Assembly: GCA_035630195.1 (NCBI GenBank)
Contig: DASQLD010000284.1
Location: 1-22,626, forward strand
Length of the DNA stretch: 22,626 nt
Origin: DASQDN01 sp035630195
GTDB taxonomy: Bacteria; Acidobacteriota; Terriglobia; Bryobacterales; Bryobacteraceae
Direction of reading: 5' to 3'
A program made the position numbers and the translations under genes. The notes beneath the pieces are model-generated. The model did no database searches and had not been told where the DNA came from. It saw only the letters and a list, made by a program, of their open reading frames with translations. This document shows, piece after piece, positions 15,611 through 22,626 of this stretch (positions are counted from its first letter, which is position 1; each line of letters opens with the position of its first letter).

Positions 15611-15666
15611 TCAGGTCCATGTTCTCGCAAGGGAGTGGAGGTTCAAGTCCTCTCATCCGCACCAAC
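15611..15666 (+). repeat. Right attachment-site repeat, tRNA-Leu 3' fragment (56 bp)
   Basis: This is a perfect copy of 14049-14104. It lacks the acceptor 5' strand, the D-arm and the anticodon 5' stem, so it is not a functional tRNA. It marks the distal junction of the island. Confidence 0.85.
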
Positions 15667-15723
15667 TTTCTGAGTCCCTCCGTTATACCTTATTCCTCCG
15701 TAAATCATAATCGAGCGACCTGT

Positions 15724-16110
15724 ATGTCGATCTTCATCGTCCAACTCGGGACACCACGCACACCCGGCGAGGGCTTGCGTCTTGGAACGGTGCGGCGGCC
15801 TCCCCGCGGAGTTTCCAAGTCGGACTTTGCCCGGCTCGATTACTATGACGTGTGGTTTCCGAACTTATCGCCTAGCGTCGAACTGGTCCGTGAAGCGTTG
15901 CAAGCCTCAGACGATAGTGCTTGGAATGTGTTTAGAAGAAAGTTTCTGCGTGAGATGAAGGCGCCCGATCGCAGCCGGGAGCTGGATGTATTAGCTGCGC
16001 TTTCCCATCGGACACATTTTTCGCTCGGGTGCTATTGCGAGGAGGAAAGCCGCTGCCATAGATCGTTACTGCGCGAGCTTCTTGTAGCGCGCAGCGCTGA
16101 GGTGATCTAG
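15724..16110 (+). CDS. DUF488 (YeaO-like) family protein
   Basis: 128 residues from ATG 15724; an upstream in-frame start would run into the tRNA fragment, so it is rejected. Family motifs are visible: IVQLGTPRTPGEGLRLGT, VRRPPRGVSKSDFARLDYYD, VWFPNLSPS, and near the end FSLGCYCEEESRCHRSLLRE with clustered Cys and His. DUF488 proteins are small and cytoplasmic with no firmly assigned function; the CYC...CHR cluster may bind metal. It begins 57 bases past the island junction, so it is chromosomal flank. It is followed by the NTF2-like gene after 35 bases. Confidence 0.85.
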   Translation: MSIFIVQLGTPRTPGEGLRLGTVRRPPRGVSKSDFARLDYYDVWFPNLSPSVELVREALQASDDSAWNVFRRKFLREMKAPDRSRELDVLAALSHRTHFSLGCYCEEESRCHRSLLRELLVARSAEVI

Positions 16111-16145
16111 CTTAACGTGAGAAAATCCGCAGAGGAGAACCAATC

Positions 16146-16511
16146 GTGACCACCCAGGAAGTTGCAAACACACTCGTCAAGCTTTGCTCTCAAGGTAAGT
16201 GGGATGAAGCAACAGACAGTCTTTATGGCGCCGATGTTGTGAGCGTGGAAGCCAGCGCGCCTCCAGGAGGGTCTCGGGAGTCAAAGGGAATTGCGGCGAT
16301 CAAGGCAAAGGGTGACTGGTGGGCTGCCAACCACGAGGTTCACTCGGTGAATGTCGAAGGTCCCCTTGTCGCCGGCGACCATTTCGCGGTCACCTTTAAG
16401 CTGGACATCACGTTCAAGCCGCAAGGAAGGCGATTCACGATGGAAGAAGTGGCAGTTTATAAAGTCGCCGACGGCAAGATTGTTTACGAAGAGTTCTTTT
16501 ATAGCATGTAG
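16146..16511 (+). CDS. SnoaL/NTF2-like fold protein
   Basis: 121 residues from GTG 16146, with AGAGGAG about 8 bases upstream fixing the start. The pattern is NTF2-like: an N-terminal helix (ANTLVKLCSQGKWDEATDSL), GIAAIKAKGDWW, then long beta-strands (HFAVTFKLDITFK, FTMEEVAVYKVADGKIVYEE). Such proteins act as small-molecule isomerases or cyclases, or as binding modules. Nothing here identifies a substrate. It may be cotranscribed with the DUF488 gene. Confidence 0.8.
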   Translation: MTTQEVANTLVKLCSQGKWDEATDSLYGADVVSVEASAPPGGSRESKGIAAIKAKGDWWAANHEVHSVNVEGPLVAGDHFAVTFKLDITFKPQGRRFTMEEVAVYKVADGKIVYEEFFYSM

Positions 16512-16516
16512 CTGCT

Positions 16517-16939
16517 TCAGGCATTCGGCGAGAATAATTTCGGGGGCACGCGGAAGAACTTTCCGAGTTCCTTTGCCTGTCGACGGCTAATTTCGCGCTT
16601 GCCATCGAGGATCTCACGGGCAAGATAAGGATTGCCAAGCAAAGGAGCTACATCCTCCAGTTTGATCCCGTGGCTGTACATCAGTCGCTGAAGAGTCACG
16701 TGCGGAGCTGGAATTTCTTCCGGATCTTCATCTTCGTCTTCATTGCCGGCGACCGATAAATCGTAGGCCTCGACCAGTAACGTGATCAATGCCAATAGCT
16801 TCTCCTCTTCGGGAGCCAGCGCGTCGCCCTTCTCCATGAGCGATTCGGCAAGGCGAAGAATCCGTTCGTGCTCGTCCGGTGTTTCTATAATCCCCGGTCT
16901 GGTTTCGGCGAGGAGTTCACCGTACTTTTGATCGTCCAT
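16517..16939 (-). CDS. HigA-like helix-turn-helix protein, no toxin partner visible
   Basis: 140 residues. The C-terminal half is a HigA/XRE-like HTH: LMYSHGIKLEDVAPLLG, NPYLAREILDGKREIS, RRQAKELGKFFRVPPKLF. The N-terminus carries an acidic helical region (EDEDEDPEE) and the PEEEKLLALITLLVEAYD stretch typical of HigA-type antitoxins. No RelE/HigB toxin lies beside it. It starts 14 bases after the stop of the histidine kinase gene, so it is probably the last gene of that operon. An orphan regulator is more likely than a working toxin-antitoxin pair. Its 3' end converges on the NTF2-like gene. Confidence 0.75.
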   Translation of the reverse strand: MDDQKYGELLAETRPGIIETPDEHERILRLAESLMEKGDALAPEEEKLLALITLLVEAYDLSVAGNEDEDEDPEEIPAPHVTLQRLMYSHGIKLEDVAPLLGNPYLAREILDGKREISRRQAKELGKFFRVPPKLFSPNA

Positions 16940-16953
16940 CTTTGATCGTTCAC

Positions 16954-19311
16954 CTATGCCGTCGTAACCATACCTGGAGCATAGCCTAACCGGGGAGCGT
17001 TTCTGTCGAGATGGCGATCAATGGCCTTCAAGATTTGTTTCGCGGCAACGGGTTTTGTTAGATATTCATCCATGCCAACGTCGAAACAACTCTGCTTGTC
17101 AGATTGTTCGGCCTTCGCGGTCACCGCGAATATAGGGGTATAGCGCCCCCGAGAACGGTCAATTTCGCGTATCTCCCGGGTTGCTTCCAAACCACCCATA
17201 ACAGGCATCTGCAAATCCATCAACACAAGATCGAAGGGCAAATGGCGGAAACTTTCGACCGCCTCACGTCCATTTCCCGCGATCACGACGGAATGGCCGT
17301 TTTTCTCAAGCATGCGGGAAACTACCCTCTGGTTCACCAGGTTGTCCTCCGCGACCAGAACACGGTAGCCGGGGCTCGAAGCGTTCGTCGATGCGGCTTG
17401 CCCATCCTTGTCGCACTGGCGAAGAGAAGGTCCTGCCTCTCCTAGAATCCGGCTCATCGTCAGGCGAAGCTCTCGTTGACCGACCGGCTTGATCAGATAG
17501 CGCGCTATTCCCATCTGGTTGCACCGCTCGCTGCTGACGTGCACATCCGCCGAACTTAGCATCATGAGCGTCGGAGGTCTTTGGGAAACCTTCGCTATCG
17601 CTTCGGCAAGGTCGAAGCCATCCATCGCCGGCATCTGCTCGTCTAGCAGCACCAGATCGAAACGTTGTCCATGCAGCTCGGATTGTTGGACGATTTCAAT
17701 GGCCTCGGAGCCGCAGCCAGCCACAGTGGGGTGCATTTTCCAAAGGCGCACCATGCCGTCCAGGACCCTGCGATTGGTCTCGTTATCATCGACGATTAAC
17801 ACACGAAGTCCAGCCAGAACATCTATCTCGGTTTGGACTTCCGGGTCAGGGACGGACAAACTGGCTGCCACAGGAAAACGTACCGCCAAAGAAAACTTCG
17901 AGCCGACTCCAGGTTCACTTTGGACCGATATCGATCCGCCCATGAGAGTGATTACCTGCGAGCAAATTGAGAGGCCTAATCCAGTCCCACCGTATTTGCG
18001 AGTGTTGGAACCGTCCACCTGTACGAATGCGTCAAAGATTTCAAGTTGGTGGCTCGCTGGAATACCAATACCGGTATCCTGAATTTCGATACACACATTG
18101 CAGTGGGATTCATCGTACATCCATTGCGATGCCTTCAGAATAACTTCTCCGCGCTCTGTAAACTTAATGGCGTTGCCAATCAGATTCACCAGAACTTGAC
18201 GGAGTCGAACGGAATCCCCGATCAACGCAGGGGGCGGTTCCGTCGGTATCTCATAGACGAGTTCGAGCCCTTTCCGATGAGCTTGGAGCGCCAGAGTCTT
18301 GACAACGTCTTCGCAAACGGCCGACAGATGGAAGCTGTCCTTGCGAAGAATCAGTTTTCCGGCCTGTATCTTCGAGTAATCGAGAACATCGTTGATTAAC
18401 TCGAGCAGAGCGTCAGCGGAACGCTTGACTGTATTCAGGTATTCCCGCTGCTCGCCATCTAAAGATGTCGTGAGCGCCAGTTCGGTCATGCCGATAACGC
18501 CATTCATCGGCGTGCGTATCTCATGACTCATGTTTGCGAGGAACTCGCTCTTTAGACGGGCGACTTCCTCGGCCTTATCTTTGGCAACGGTCAAGTGCTG
18601 ATTTGTTTGGGCAAGCTCTGTAACGTGCAGTTCGAGAGCCACACGACTTGCCTCTAATTCGGCCGTGCGTTCACGGACCGTCTCCTCTACCTGCTCTTTG
18701 GTATGTTCTAACTCCGTTTGTTGACGGGCTCGTTCAACAATGCGCTGGAGACTCTGCCGGCAGGAGATAGCGAGAAAAACATTTTCAAACACAACCCAAA
18801 AAGCGTGCTCCGCAACTCTCGCCAGACTTGCGACAGGAATGGCGTATATGGTTTCCGGCGCCAGAATACCGCGGGCCAAGTGATCGATAACCACGACTAT
18901 GGAAGCTGTCACAAGTACAGACAGATCTAGATAAAAAGCTAGAAACGCGAGCGAGCCGAACACATGGAAGTGCGTTTCAATGCGCCCACCCGTCAAATGG
19001 ATCAATAGGGCTCCGATGGCCATCTGTGCGACAGCAACCGCATGCCGCGTTAGCGGGTTCCCCGGTTTGAAGTGAGCAAGATAAGCTGGAGCCACAACGA
19101 TGGCGCCCCCGAGGAATACGGCAGCCCAAACATGCTGGTGAACCACACTAGTTCGCCCAGCCCAAGCCAGTGGAGATATCCATAGGGCTACTGCGATCGC
19201 CGCCACCCATTCGGCAAGTAGCAGCCACCGAAACATCCGGTCGGTTTGCTTATGAATTGAACTCAGTCTCTGTTCGACCAGCGTTCTGACACGATCTGCG
19301 GCGTCAATCAT
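16954..19311 (-). CDS. Membrane hybrid histidine kinase with two receiver domains
   Basis: 785 residues from ATG 19311, chosen because it overlaps the upstream stop as ATGA and has GGAG upstream. Residues 25-190 contain several membrane helices with a distinctive GGRIETHFHVFGSLAFLAFY segment; its clustered His residues could bind a metal or heme (inference). A coiled-coil (REQ/E-rich, about 195-250) leads to HisKA with phospho-acceptor His263 in ANMSHEIRTPMNGV. The ATPase domain has NLIGNAIKFTERGE, DTGIGIP and GTGLGLS. Two receiver domains follow: LRVLIVDDNETNRRV with Asp557, and YRVLVAEDNLVNQRV with Asp699. No output domain is present, so signal must pass to a separate protein. It is coupled to the RedB-like thioredoxin-fold gene upstream. 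Confidence 0.93.
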   Translation of the reverse strand: MIDAADRVRTLVEQRLSSIHKQTDRMFRWLLLAEWVAAIAVALWISPLAWAGRTSVVHQHVWAAVFLGGAIVVAPAYLAHFKPGNPLTRHAVAVAQMAIGALLIHLTGGRIETHFHVFGSLAFLAFYLDLSVLVTASIVVVIDHLARGILAPETIYAIPVASLARVAEHAFWVVFENVFLAISCRQSLQRIVERARQQTELEHTKEQVEETVRERTAELEASRVALELHVTELAQTNQHLTVAKDKAEEVARLKSEFLANMSHEIRTPMNGVIGMTELALTTSLDGEQREYLNTVKRSADALLELINDVLDYSKIQAGKLILRKDSFHLSAVCEDVVKTLALQAHRKGLELVYEIPTEPPPALIGDSVRLRQVLVNLIGNAIKFTERGEVILKASQWMYDESHCNVCIEIQDTGIGIPASHQLEIFDAFVQVDGSNTRKYGGTGLGLSICSQVITLMGGSISVQSEPGVGSKFSLAVRFPVAASLSVPDPEVQTEIDVLAGLRVLIVDDNETNRRVLDGMVRLWKMHPTVAGCGSEAIEIVQQSELHGQRFDLVLLDEQMPAMDGFDLAEAIAKVSQRPPTLMMLSSADVHVSSERCNQMGIARYLIKPVGQRELRLTMSRILGEAGPSLRQCDKDGQAASTNASSPGYRVLVAEDNLVNQRVVSRMLEKNGHSVVIAGNGREAVESFRHLPFDLVLMDLQMPVMGGLEATREIREIDRSRGRYTPIFAVTAKAEQSDKQSCFDVGMDEYLTKPVAAKQILKAIDRHLDRNAPRLGYAPGMVTTA

Positions 19312-19925
19312 GAACGAGACTCCGGATCGAATATGGAACATCCGAATACGGGATTCGTGGGATTATTAGCCGACTCCGAATTTGCAAGGGAAATGACCGC
19401 CGAGCGCCCGGCATTTTCGCCCCCATGTCCGCGGAGCGCAGTGATTCCGCCGCTGAATATCAACTTGCCGGCGCCGGAATACATAAAAACATGGCCTGAT
19501 GTCTTGGCCCCAAACTTGCCTGCTTCTCGTCCGTCTTCATCCAGCCGGACGGTGACGCCGTTCAGCCGGTTTGCCATCTTCCATAGATCTGTCTCGACCC
19601 ATTTCTTTTTTTCTCCTTTCGGATACAGAAAGAGAATGTAGGAGCGGAGACGACCGTCCGTCCGGCTTAGGATGATCTCGAGTTCCTGAAGGCTGGCGCG
19701 AGTGCAAGCGCAGCGAGGATGCGCAATCATGACGAGCGTCGGGCGATCCTGGTGTAGTTCTAGAGCGCTGCTCTTCGGCCACCCCGACGGAGTGGCGCCT
19801 CGTGAACCGGGGACCGTGGAATAGACGGTCATCGAACCCATTCCGACCGCTACGACCGAAAGCCAGGCGGTGACGAAAACGGCGCCATACAGACGAGTTC
19901 GTATCCTGTCATCACGTAGCCACAC
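19308..19925 (-). CDS. RedB-like membrane-anchored thioredoxin-fold protein
   Basis: 205 residues from GTG 19925, preceded by GATGAGG; an in-frame TTG at 19994 would add 23 residues and cannot be excluded. One membrane segment (LYGAVFVTAWLSVVAVGMG) is followed by an extracytoplasmic domain. Its motif HPRCACTRASLQELE puts a Cys-x-Cys where thioredoxin has CxxC. Later come GVTVRLDEDGREAGKFGAKT and SGHVFMYSGAGKLIFSGGIT, which match a thioredoxin-fold core, and a C-terminal Cys in FGCSIF. The protein resembles RedB-type proteins encoded next to sensor kinases. Its stop overlaps the kinase ATG by 4 bases, so it may feed redox information to that kinase. This functional link is inference. Confidence 0.7.
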   Translation of the reverse strand: MWLRDDRIRTRLYGAVFVTAWLSVVAVGMGSMTVYSTVPGSRGATPSGWPKSSALELHQDRPTLVMIAHPRCACTRASLQELEIILSRTDGRLRSYILFLYPKGEKKKWVETDLWKMANRLNGVTVRLDEDGREAGKFGAKTSGHVFMYSGAGKLIFSGGITALRGHGGENAGRSAVISLANSESANNPTNPVFGCSIFDPESRS

Positions 19926-19944
19926 ATAAGCCTCATCGACGAGA

Positions 19945-20010
19945 CTACGGACGTTTTGAGGGAAAAACGTTCCCGATCCCTCCAGGCGGCACAACCACCA
20001 GTCTTTTCAT
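19945..20010 (-). CDS. Possible 21-residue leader peptide upstream of the RedB-like gene
   Basis: ATG 20010 opens a short frame, MKRLVVVPPGGIGNV and onward, ending in TAG 19 bases before the RedB-like GTG start. It lies directly downstream of a promoter-like pair. It could be a leader peptide, a chance frame, or the true start of the RedB-like gene lost by frameshift. Confidence 0.2.
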   Translation of the reverse strand: MKRLVVVPPGGIGNVFPSKRP

Positions 20011-20026
20011 AAGGTTCGCTCGTCCT

Positions 20027-20056
20027 TATATAAAGTCCGCTGCTGGGTTAACGCAA
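20027..20056 (-). promoter_or_regulatory. Possible promoter of the RedB-like/kinase operon
   Basis: On the minus strand TTGCGT (20056-20051) and TATATA (20032-20027) are separated by 18 bp. Its -35 overlaps that of the divergent ATPase promoter. This is by eye only. Confidence 0.4.
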
Positions 20057-20075
20057 TTGATCAAGGGTCGATAAT
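20048..20075 (+). promoter_or_regulatory. Possible promoter of the Ycf46-like ATPase gene
   Basis: TTAACG (20048-20053) and GATAAT (20070-20075) are 16 bp apart and lie 17 bases upstream of the ATG at 20093. Overlap of the -35 with the opposite promoter suggests the two may compete. Confidence 0.4.
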
Positions 20076-20092
20076 TAAGAGAACCAACGAAA

Positions 20093-21610
20093 ATGCAAGT
20101 GCTATCTGTAAAAGCGCAGTCTACTGAAAGTCGCGCCGCGAAGATGCTTCGGGAAATCTTTGAGTCGGGCAGGCCTCTGCTATACGTTCGCTCGGCGGAA
20201 GAACAACGAGTCGCCGGAGTGCTTAAAGAAGTGGCTTCGCGACTAAATCCCTCCGAGCCGGTTCCCATCCTGACGTGGAGTCTGACAGAGGGCATGCGCA
20301 ATGAAAGCGAAGAGACGGAGTTCGATACCGTGACAAGCCGCGGGGCGCTCGATTACATCGCCTCCTATAAAGGTCCTGCGATCTTTCATTTGAAGGACTT
20401 CCATGAACCTCTGCGCGACTCGGCCGAGATCCGCCGCCGACTTCGGGACATTCACGCTGCCTGTCTCGACAGACAGAAGTACGTAGTTATCACTTCTCCT
20501 GTGCGATACATCCCTGACGAAGTTGCGCGTAGCACTACTTTCGTTGAGCTGCGCCCGCCCGACATCGTTGAACTCGTCGACTTCCTGCGAGACGAACTCC
20601 GGCGGACCGGGCAGAACGAGGATTTGAGCGATACAGTTTTGGAGCAACTGGCGCGCGCGCTGCAGGGGCTCACGATTGAAGAGGCGCGCTATGGAGTGCG
20701 TCGCGCTGTGACCGCGCACGGGCGGCTGGGGCAGGAATCAGTGCCAGCGTTACTCGAAGAAAAGCGACTGCTGGTGAATCGAAGCGGCGTCATCGAGTTC
20801 ATCGACAGCACAGTTCGAATCGAGCAAATCGGTGGGCTCGAAGGATTGAAAAAGTGGCTGCTGGAGCGCCAGAAGCTTTTTCAACTGGGAGATAGTCTCA
20901 GCGCCGAGATCGTCCCTAAGGGCGTTCTTATGATGGGCATTCCGGGTTGCGGCAAGAGTCTCTCCGTGAAGGCGATCGGCGCTTATTTCGGCCTTCCGCT
21001 CTATCGGATCGATATGGTGGAGATCTTCTCGGGACGCCATGGCAAACCGGAAGTCGCTTTCGTCGACGCATGCAGGATGCTCGAAGACATGGCGCCGGCG
21101 GTACTGTGGTTCGATGAAATCGAGATGGCTGTTACTGCCACGGAAACGGGTGGAGAGCAAGGCCGAATATTCGCGTTCTTTCTCACATGGATGCAGGAGA
21201 AAGCGCGGGGCCTTTTCGTGGCGGCAACTGCAAACCGGATCGACCTGCTGCCCGCAGAAATGATTCGTAAAGGCCGATTCGATGAGGTTTTTTTCGTCGA
21301 CCTGCCGCTTGAAGACGAACGCATCGAAATCTTCAAAATCCATCTCGAACGACGCGGAATCGATTACAGCAGATTCAATATCGATCAACTACGAAGTATG
21401 ACGACTGGGTGGACGGGGGCCGAGATTGAGCAGTGCGTCGTCTCTACCGTCACCAAAGCGAAGCTAGCCGATCGCGAGGTTACGGAAGGCGACCTTATCA
21501 AGACGACAGTCAGTATCGTTCCACTGTCTCGAACCATGAAAGAGCAGATTGATCATATTCGCAACTGGGCTTTTGAACGGGCCGTGCGAGCTTCTGTGGG
21601 CCGCCATTGA
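20093..21610 (+). CDS. AAA+ ATPase, Ycf46-like
   Basis: 505 residues. The N-terminal 240 residues are a degenerate ATPase-like region (LREIFESGRPLLYVRSAEEQ, then GPAIFHLKDFHEPL, YVVITSPVRYIP). The C-terminal half is a full AAA+ module: GGLEGLKKWL, Walker A GIPGCGKS (282-289), Walker B VLWFDEIE with Asp341 and Glu342, sensor region AATANRIDLLP, and RKGRFDEVFFVDLP with the arginine expected at the subunit interface. This order matches the Ycf46 family of bacteria and plastids, whose precise role is unclear in most organisms. The product is cytoplasmic. It is divergent from the RedB-like/kinase operon and followed 10 bases later by a broken PNPOx-like gene, suggesting cotranscription. Confidence 0.88.
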   Translation: MQVLSVKAQSTESRAAKMLREIFESGRPLLYVRSAEEQRVAGVLKEVASRLNPSEPVPILTWSLTEGMRNESEETEFDTVTSRGALDYIASYKGPAIFHLKDFHEPLRDSAEIRRRLRDIHAACLDRQKYVVITSPVRYIPDEVARSTTFVELRPPDIVELVDFLRDELRRTGQNEDLSDTVLEQLARALQGLTIEEARYGVRRAVTAHGRLGQESVPALLEEKRLLVNRSGVIEFIDSTVRIEQIGGLEGLKKWLLERQKLFQLGDSLSAEIVPKGVLMMGIPGCGKSLSVKAIGAYFGLPLYRIDMVEIFSGRHGKPEVAFVDACRMLEDMAPAVLWFDEIEMAVTATETGGEQGRIFAFFLTWMQEKARGLFVAATANRIDLLPAEMIRKGRFDEVFFVDLPLEDERIEIFKIHLERRGIDYSRFNIDQLRSMTTGWTGAEIEQCVVSTVTKAKLADREVTEGDLIKTTVSIVPLSRTMKEQIDHIRNWAFERAVRASVGRH

Positions 21611-21620
21611 ACCAATCGGG

Positions 21621-22054
21621 ATGAGCCTGACCCGGGAAGACATCTATAGCTTTATCCGTCAACGTAAACTCGGCGTGCTCAGTACGATCTCGGGATCATT
21701 GACGCCGCAGTCGGCCCTGATTGGCGTCGCTGTCACTTCGAATCTCGAAATCATTTTCGACACGACGAAAAGCACGCGCAAATATTTAAATCTCATCACT
21801 CGGCCGCAGTGTTCCCTGGTTATCGGGTGGGAGGCGGAGCAGACGCTGCAGTACGAAGGACGAGCCGAGGAGATCCGAACGCCGGATCTGGCACGGTACC
21901 AAGAGATCTATTTCCGCGCCTGGGCAGAAGGTCTGCAAGACTGAATTGGCCCGACATTGTGTATTTCCTCGTGAGACCGAGTTGGATTCGCTACAGCGAC
22001 TTTGCACTAGATCCTCCGCTCATCGAAGAGTTGCGATTGTCGGTTCTGTCATAG
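21621..22054 (+). pseudogene. Frameshifted pyridoxamine 5'-phosphate oxidase-like (FMN split-barrel) gene
   Basis: ATG 21621 starts MSLTREDIYSFIRQRKLGVL, a split-barrel flavoprotein N-terminus, and continues through TRKYLNLITRPQCSLVIGW and TLQYEGRAEEI. The frame stops at TGA 21942-21944. The expected C-terminus, RLNWPDIVYFLVRPSWIRYS, then DFALDPPLIEELRL, is intact in the -1 frame and runs to TAG at 22054. A single missing base near 21935-21943 explains this, for example one C in a GAC-CTG junction. It is either a recent pseudogene or a sequencing or assembly error. With the base restored the product would be about 144 residues. Family members bind FMN or F420 and act on diverse substrates, so B6 metabolism should not be assumed. 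Confidence 0.7.
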
Positions 22055-22097
22055 ATTCTTAAGCGGACTGTCACAGCGAATTCGCTACAATGTGCCC

Positions 22098-22626
22098 ATG
22101 ATCAACATCAAGCTGCACCTCGCTGTGCTGCTGTCGGCATGCTGCGCATTGGGGCAAAGCACGTCGGGCAGTCTGCTGGGGACGGTGCATGATTCTTCAG
22201 GGGCGGCTGTGCCCGATGTAACGGTTGTTGCAACAGAAACACAAACCAATCGCCGAGTCGAAGCCAAGTCAGGGGCTGATGGCCAATACGTCGTCACACC
22301 CCTTCCTCCTGGTTCCTACCGGCTTGAAGCAACCGCCACGGGGTTCAAACGTTTTGTCCGCGAAGGCATCGTCCTTCAAGTCCAACAGCAGCCGCGAGTG
22401 GATATCCAGCTTCAAGTGGGCGAACTCAGCGAAGCTGTGACCGTCACCGCCGACGCATCGACACTTGAAACCTCGAACGCCACGATCGGCAAGGTCGTCA
22501 GCAACAAGGCGATCGTCGAGTTGCCGATGAACAGCCGCAACGTCTATTCGCTTATCTTCCTTACAGCGGGAGTCGCAGGTTCAATCGGTAACAATTACAA
22601 CTCGATGAGCTACACCATCAACGGCG
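22098..22626 (+). CDS. Oar-like TonB-dependent outer-membrane receptor (5' part only)
   Basis: The frame is open from ATG 22098 to the window edge, 176 codons. It starts with a signal peptide (MINIKLHLAVLLSACCALGQ). A carboxypeptidase-regulatory beta-sandwich follows: GSLLGTVHDSSGAAVPDVTV, DGQYVVTPLPPGSYRLEATA, GFKRFVREGIVLQV. Next come VTADASTLETSNATIGKVV and IVELPMNSRNVYSLIFLTAG, the plug entry typical of the large Oar/SusC-like receptors expanded in Acidobacteriota. The expected full length is about 1,000 residues or more, so most of it is missing here. It probably imports or binds large substrates at the outer membrane. TACAAT at 22086-22091 lies so close to the ATG that the transcript could have almost no leader. 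Confidence 0.9.
   Translation, partial: MINIKLHLAVLLSACCALGQSTSGSLLGTVHDSSGAAVPDVTVVATETQTNRRVEAKSGADGQYVVTPLPPGSYRLEATATGFKRFVREGIVLQVQQQPRVDIQLQVGELSEAVTVTADASTLETSNATIGKVVSNKAIVELPMNSRNVYSLIFLTAGVAGSIGNNYNSMSYTING

Noticed and set aside
15318..15665. Minus-strand open frame beginning MVRMRGLEPPLPCE
   Set aside because: Its start is the antisense of the tRNA-Leu fragment and the rest overlaps the XRE pseudogene in a wrong frame; this is a well-known type of spurious protein.
16517..16939. A complete HigBA toxin-antitoxin module
   Set aside because: Only the HigA-like protein is present; the neighbours are a histidine kinase and an NTF2-like protein, and no RelE-type toxin frame is seen.
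21942..21944. The TGA in the PNPOx-like gene as a selenocysteine codon
   Set aside because: The family sequence continues in the -1 frame rather than through the TGA, so a frameshift explains it.

Overview
The window looks like a chromosomal segment of an Acidobacteriota bacterium, most like the Solibacter/Bryobacter group. This is inferred from gene content, not from a database match. The pointers are an Oar-like TonB receptor with an N-terminal carboxypeptidase-regulatory domain, a Ser/Thr kinase fused to TPR-like repeats, a giant secreted repeat protein, a signal-peptide RidA-like protein and a DsbC-domain redoxin.

Layout. Positions 1-5534 (minus) are one uninterrupted reading frame of at least 1,844 codons. 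It has a TTG start and a signal peptide, encodes a secreted protein built from two kinds of Ig/IPT-like repeats, and leaves the window at the left edge. A 217-bp divergent spacer with direct and inverted repeats separates it from a PknB-type kinase (5752-8328, plus). A short tRNA-like palindromic element follows. Next is a minus-strand pair: a RidA-like exported protein (10608-9544) and a redoxin-DsbC fusion (9527-8481). The redoxin frame is interrupted by a UGA exactly where the first Cys of its CxxC motif belongs. A SECIS-like hairpin follows the UGA, so this gene is read as a selenoprotein.

Positions 10674-13959 (plus) form a vitamin B6 cluster: a MocR/PdxR-type regulator, pdxS, pdxT and a low-molecular-weight phosphatase-like gene, tightly spaced. 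tRNA-Leu(CAG) follows. The last 56 bp of that tRNA region, from the anticodon loop on, are repeated perfectly 1,562 bp downstream. This marks an integrase-less mini-island that carries an FRG-domain gene, a broken XRE regulator and three phased 8-bp repeats.

Beyond the island lie a DUF488 gene and an NTF2-like gene (plus). Then comes a minus-strand group: a RedB-like thioredoxin-fold protein, a hybrid histidine kinase with two receiver domains (ATGA overlap) and a HigA-like HTH protein. Divergent from it are a Ycf46-like AAA+ ATPase and a frameshifted pyridoxamine-phosphate-oxidase-like gene. The start of an Oar-like TonB receptor runs off the right edge.

The strongest candidates for something unusual are the exported selenocysteine redoxin-DsbC fusion with its SECIS, and the tRNA-Leu mini-island carrying the FRG gene.
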